Positions 5,782-7,985 of a DNA stretch of 7,985 nucleotides are shown here, piece after piece. The stretch spans positions 1 to 7,985 of the forward strand of contig JAOUGG010000092.1 in the NCBI GenBank assembly GCA_029857855.1, written 5' to 3'. Origin of the DNA: Acidimicrobiia bacterium. GTDB taxonomy: Bacteria > Actinomycetota > Acidimicrobiia > Acidimicrobiales > SZUA-35. A model generated the notes under the pieces. The model did not search any database. It saw nothing but the letters and a program-made list of their open reading frames with translations, and had not been told where the DNA came from. Numbering within the stretch: the stretch's first letter is position 1; each line of letters starts with the position of its first letter. Position numbers and translations under genes: made by a program.

Positions 5782-7443
5782 GTGGTCGAGAGCCTGGTGA
5801 CGCTGACGGTGAACGGTCGAGAGGTGACGGTCGACGACGGCTCGGCGTCGGGTCGGCCGGCGAATGCGAGACTGTCGCTGCTCGACGTGCTGCGGGAGCA
5901 GCTCGGGCTTTCGTCGGTCAAGGACGGCTGCAGTCCGCAGGGCCAGTGCGGGTGTTGCACGGTGCTGGTCGACGGTCAGCCGCGGGTGGCGTGCGTGACC
6001 CCCGCTCGCCGGGTTCGGGGCCGCACCGTCACCACACTGGAAGGCCTGGAGGAGCGCGACCGTTGGGCCGAGGCGTTCTGCGCCACCGGAGCCAGCCAGT
6101 GCGGGTTCTGCACGCCCGGCATCATCATGCGCCTGGCCGGTACCGACCGGGAGCGGGACACAACCGACATCATCGATCCGTCACCGTCGCCGTCACCGTC
6201 GCCGACGGTGAACCAGGCGCTTCTCGCCCATCTCTGTCGGTGCACCGGCTGGCAGACCATCGGCGAGGCATGGGATCGTTTCCATGGCCGTGGGTCTTCG
6301 GAGCCCACCGGACCGACCCGCGATCTCGGCGCAGCCGCCCACCGAGCGGCGGTGGAGGGCGGAGCCGTTCAGATGGTCGGCCCCGATGTCGCCCTCGGTC
6401 ATGGCGGTTTCGCGGCGGACACCGCTCCGGCCGACGCACTGGTGGCCGTGCGCTCGGCCGACGGTTCGTGGGTTGTGGCGGAATCGGTGGCCGAGGCACG
6501 AGTCCGGGCGGGCAAGGTTCAGGGTCGACGAACAACAGCCGCCCACCGGTGGCCCCTCGAGGTGCCGCCGGGCGACTGGGATGTTGCGCTGCGCACCACC
6601 TGGGTCGATCCGGCCTATCTCGAAACCGATGCCTCCTGGTGTGCCCCCGGCGGTGCGCCGTACACCACGGTGGCCAATGGGGGGGCGTTTGGGGCCAAGG
6701 TCCAACCCGGCGGTGTCGAAGCCCTGGATGTGGCGGCCGTGGCTCGAAGGTTGGCTGATGAACACGACCACCCCGTGCTGGTACTGGCCAGCCGGGAGGA
6801 CGTTGCCCGCTTCGGAGCCAAGCGTCCGCCGGTGGCGGCCGGCATCAACGCCGACCTCGCCTCGTTCCGGATCGCCGCCACTCCCGGTGTCGACGTGGCG
6901 GTCGAAGACGGTCTCCGGGCGGCGGGCTTCGAAGGCCAGATCGTCGTGGAACTGGTGGACGTACCCGGACCTCCGACGTCGGCCTCGGTGCGCGCTGCGG
7001 GCTCGGCCGAGGCCAGAGTCCTGCTCGCCGGGTTCCTCGGCCGGGTCGGCACGGTGCGATCGCCGTCGGGCGGTGAGGCCGAGGCCGAGGTCGACCCGGG
7101 TGGCGGTGGAGCCGACCCGGTGGTCCGGGTGGCCGTGCGGTGCGGTCCAATCCTCGACGCCGTCGTCCTTCGCTCCTACTGCATCGGCGCCGCCCACATG
7201 GCGTGGTCGTGGCTGACCAGCGAGGCCCTTGCCGTCGACGAGTCCGGCGACGTCCACGATCTCACGATTCGAAGTTTCGGTGTCCTGCGCGCCGTCGACA
7301 CCCCCCGGATCGAGGTGGAGTTGATCGAGTCCGACGGTGAGCCGGTGAACGGTTCCGACGCCGTGTTTGTGGCGGTGGCCGCATCCGGATGGTTGGCCCG
7401 GGGCTGTCGGACCGATTGGCCGATCGGGCTCGATCCCGGATAG
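5782..7443 (+). CDS. Xanthine dehydrogenase-type [2Fe-2S] subunit fused to shortened, degenerate molybdopterin domain
   Basis: Residues 1-165 of this 553-aa chain are the small subunit of the XDH/CO-dehydrogenase family: a plant-type ferredoxin fold with C50-x5-C56-x2-C59 and C71, then a helical domain with C107-x2-C110 and C152-x-C154 (QCGFCTPG, HLCRCTGW). The remaining 385 residues follow the order of the large subunit but at half its usual length: VDPAYLETD (275-283), NGGAFGAK (299-306, for the usual GGGFGGK), LASREDVARFGAKRPP (336-350), SYCIGAAHMAWSWLTSEAL, then DTPRIEVELIE (506-516). Where the family has GAKGxGE with the catalytic Glu, it reads EPVNGSDAVF, so hydroxylase activity is doubtful. 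No FAD subunit is nearby. GTG 5782 is chosen because a -10 motif precedes it and homologous sequence begins there; GTG 5719, with GAGGGG 11 nt upstream, would add 21 residues. Substrate unknown. Confidence 0.82.
   Translation: MVESLVTLTVNGREVTVDDGSASGRPANARLSLLDVLREQLGLSSVKDGCSPQGQCGCCTVLVDGQPRVACVTPARRVRGRTVTTLEGLEERDRWAEAFCATGASQCGFCTPGIIMRLAGTDRERDTTDIIDPSPSPSPSPTVNQALLAHLCRCTGWQTIGEAWDRFHGRGSSEPTGPTRDLGAAAHRAAVEGGAVQMVGPDVALGHGGFAADTAPADALVAVRSADGSWVVAESVAEARVRAGKVQGRRTTAAHRWPLEVPPGDWDVALRTTWVDPAYLETDASWCAPGGAPYTTVANGGAFGAKVQPGGVEALDVAAVARRLADEHDHPVLVLASREDVARFGAKRPPVAAGINADLASFRIAATPGVDVAVEDGLRAAGFEGQIVVELVDVPGPPTSASVRAAGSAEARVLLAGFLGRVGTVRSPSGGEAEAEVDPGGGGADPVVRVAVRCGPILDAVVLRSYCIGAAHMAWSWLTSEALAVDESGDVHDLTIRSFGVLRAVDTPRIEVELIESDGEPVNGSDAVFVAVAASGWLARGCRTDWPIGLDPG
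6178..6201 (+). repeat. Tandem 12-bp repeat in the Fe-S domain coding region
   Basis: CCGTCACCGTCG occurs twice in tandem, followed by a partial third copy. It encodes an SPSPSPSP run (about residues 133-141 of the fusion protein) between the two Cys pairs of the second [2Fe-2S] cluster, lengthening that loop to 41 residues from the usual about 31. It looks like an in-frame slippage expansion. Confidence 0.8.
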
Positions 7444-7495
7444 GGGAGGACGGCGGGCGATGGCGTGCCTGGGGAGCAGACCGTCGGGCAGTTGC

Positions 7496-7501
7496 TACGC
7501 T
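7496..7501 (+). promoter_or_regulatory. Candidate -10 element of ridA
   Basis: TACGCT lies about 70 nt before the ridA start in the 128-bp gap after the fusion gene. It would give a leader of about 64 nt. No matching -35 is clear, and read-through from the upstream gene is equally possible. Confidence 0.25.
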
Positions 7502-7560
7502 CGACGGGCAGAAGTGCCTTCGAGTTCGGCCATCGGCCAGACCTCGCAAAGTTCGACCCC

Positions 7561-7566
7561 AAGGAG
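7561..7566 (+). promoter_or_regulatory. Ribosome binding site fixing the ridA start
   Basis: AAGGAG, the strongest such site in the window, lies 5 nt before GTG 7572. It selects that GTG over the much longer open frame that runs upstream. Confidence 0.8.
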
Positions 7567-7571
7567 TTCCC

Positions 7572-7960
<389 letters not shown>

Positions 7961-7985
7961 CAAAAGCCCTGGTCACAGCCCTGCT

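Noticed and set aside
6193..7257. Minus-strand open frame (354 codons) under the Fe-S fusion gene
   Set aside because: No domain is seen, while the + strand frame carries eight conserved Cys ligands and family motifs.
7389..7571. Upstream extension of ridA
   Set aside because: The extra 61 codons overlap the end of the fusion gene and have no RidA similarity; AAGGAG at 7561-7566 points to GTG 7572.

Overview
This is high-GC DNA with GTG as well as ATG starts, Tat export, TANNNT-type -10 elements sitting almost on start codons, an ECF sigma/zinc anti-sigma pair and an Mrp ATPase. It reads as actinobacterial chromosome; an Acidimicrobiia-like lineage is my best guess (inference from protein style, not from a marker gene). 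Nothing looks like a phage, CRISPR or transposon gene. The one mark of mobile-element activity is a 3' half of an initiator tRNA gene at the right end.

Layout. Positions 1-469 hold no convincing gene, but contain a tandem 14-bp repeat and several short inverted repeats. On the + strand follows mrp (470-1642), an Fe-S carrier type P-loop ATPase. Convergent to it, and reading leftward as one operon from about 3597 to 1650, are an ECF sigma factor, its cytosolic zinc-binding anti-sigma factor (ATGA overlap) and an MscS-type channel. Divergent from the sigma gene, across a 176-bp promoter region, is a second membrane protein of the same TM-helix type but without the MscS beta domain (3774-4487), followed by a strong terminator and a second nested hairpin. 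A Tat-exported lipoprotein with a His-rich segment and a thioredoxin-like C-terminal domain reads leftward (5676-4711). Divergent from it is an unusual single-chain protein (5782-7443) that joins a two-cluster [2Fe-2S] subunit of the xanthine dehydrogenase family to a shortened and apparently catalytically degenerate molybdopterin subunit. Then comes ridA (7572-7922), whose stop codon lies inside the anticodon loop of a tRNA-fMet 3' half (7912-7960).

How the genes may work together. The sigma/anti-sigma pair is translationally coupled and probably controls its own operon, including the channel; the divergent paralogue is a natural candidate for the same regulon, which would suggest envelope or osmotic stress. 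Mrp near an ECF sigma/ZAS pair recalls the mycobacterial sigE-rseA-htrA-tatB-mrp neighbourhood, here without htrA and tatB. The Fe-S fusion protein and RidA may belong to nitrogen-compound catabolism, but neither substrate nor partner can be read from the window.

Most worth a second look: the ridA/tRNA-fMet junction, the degenerate Fe-S/molybdopterin fusion, the sigma-controlled pair of channel-like proteins, and the recurring -10-at-the-start-codon pattern.
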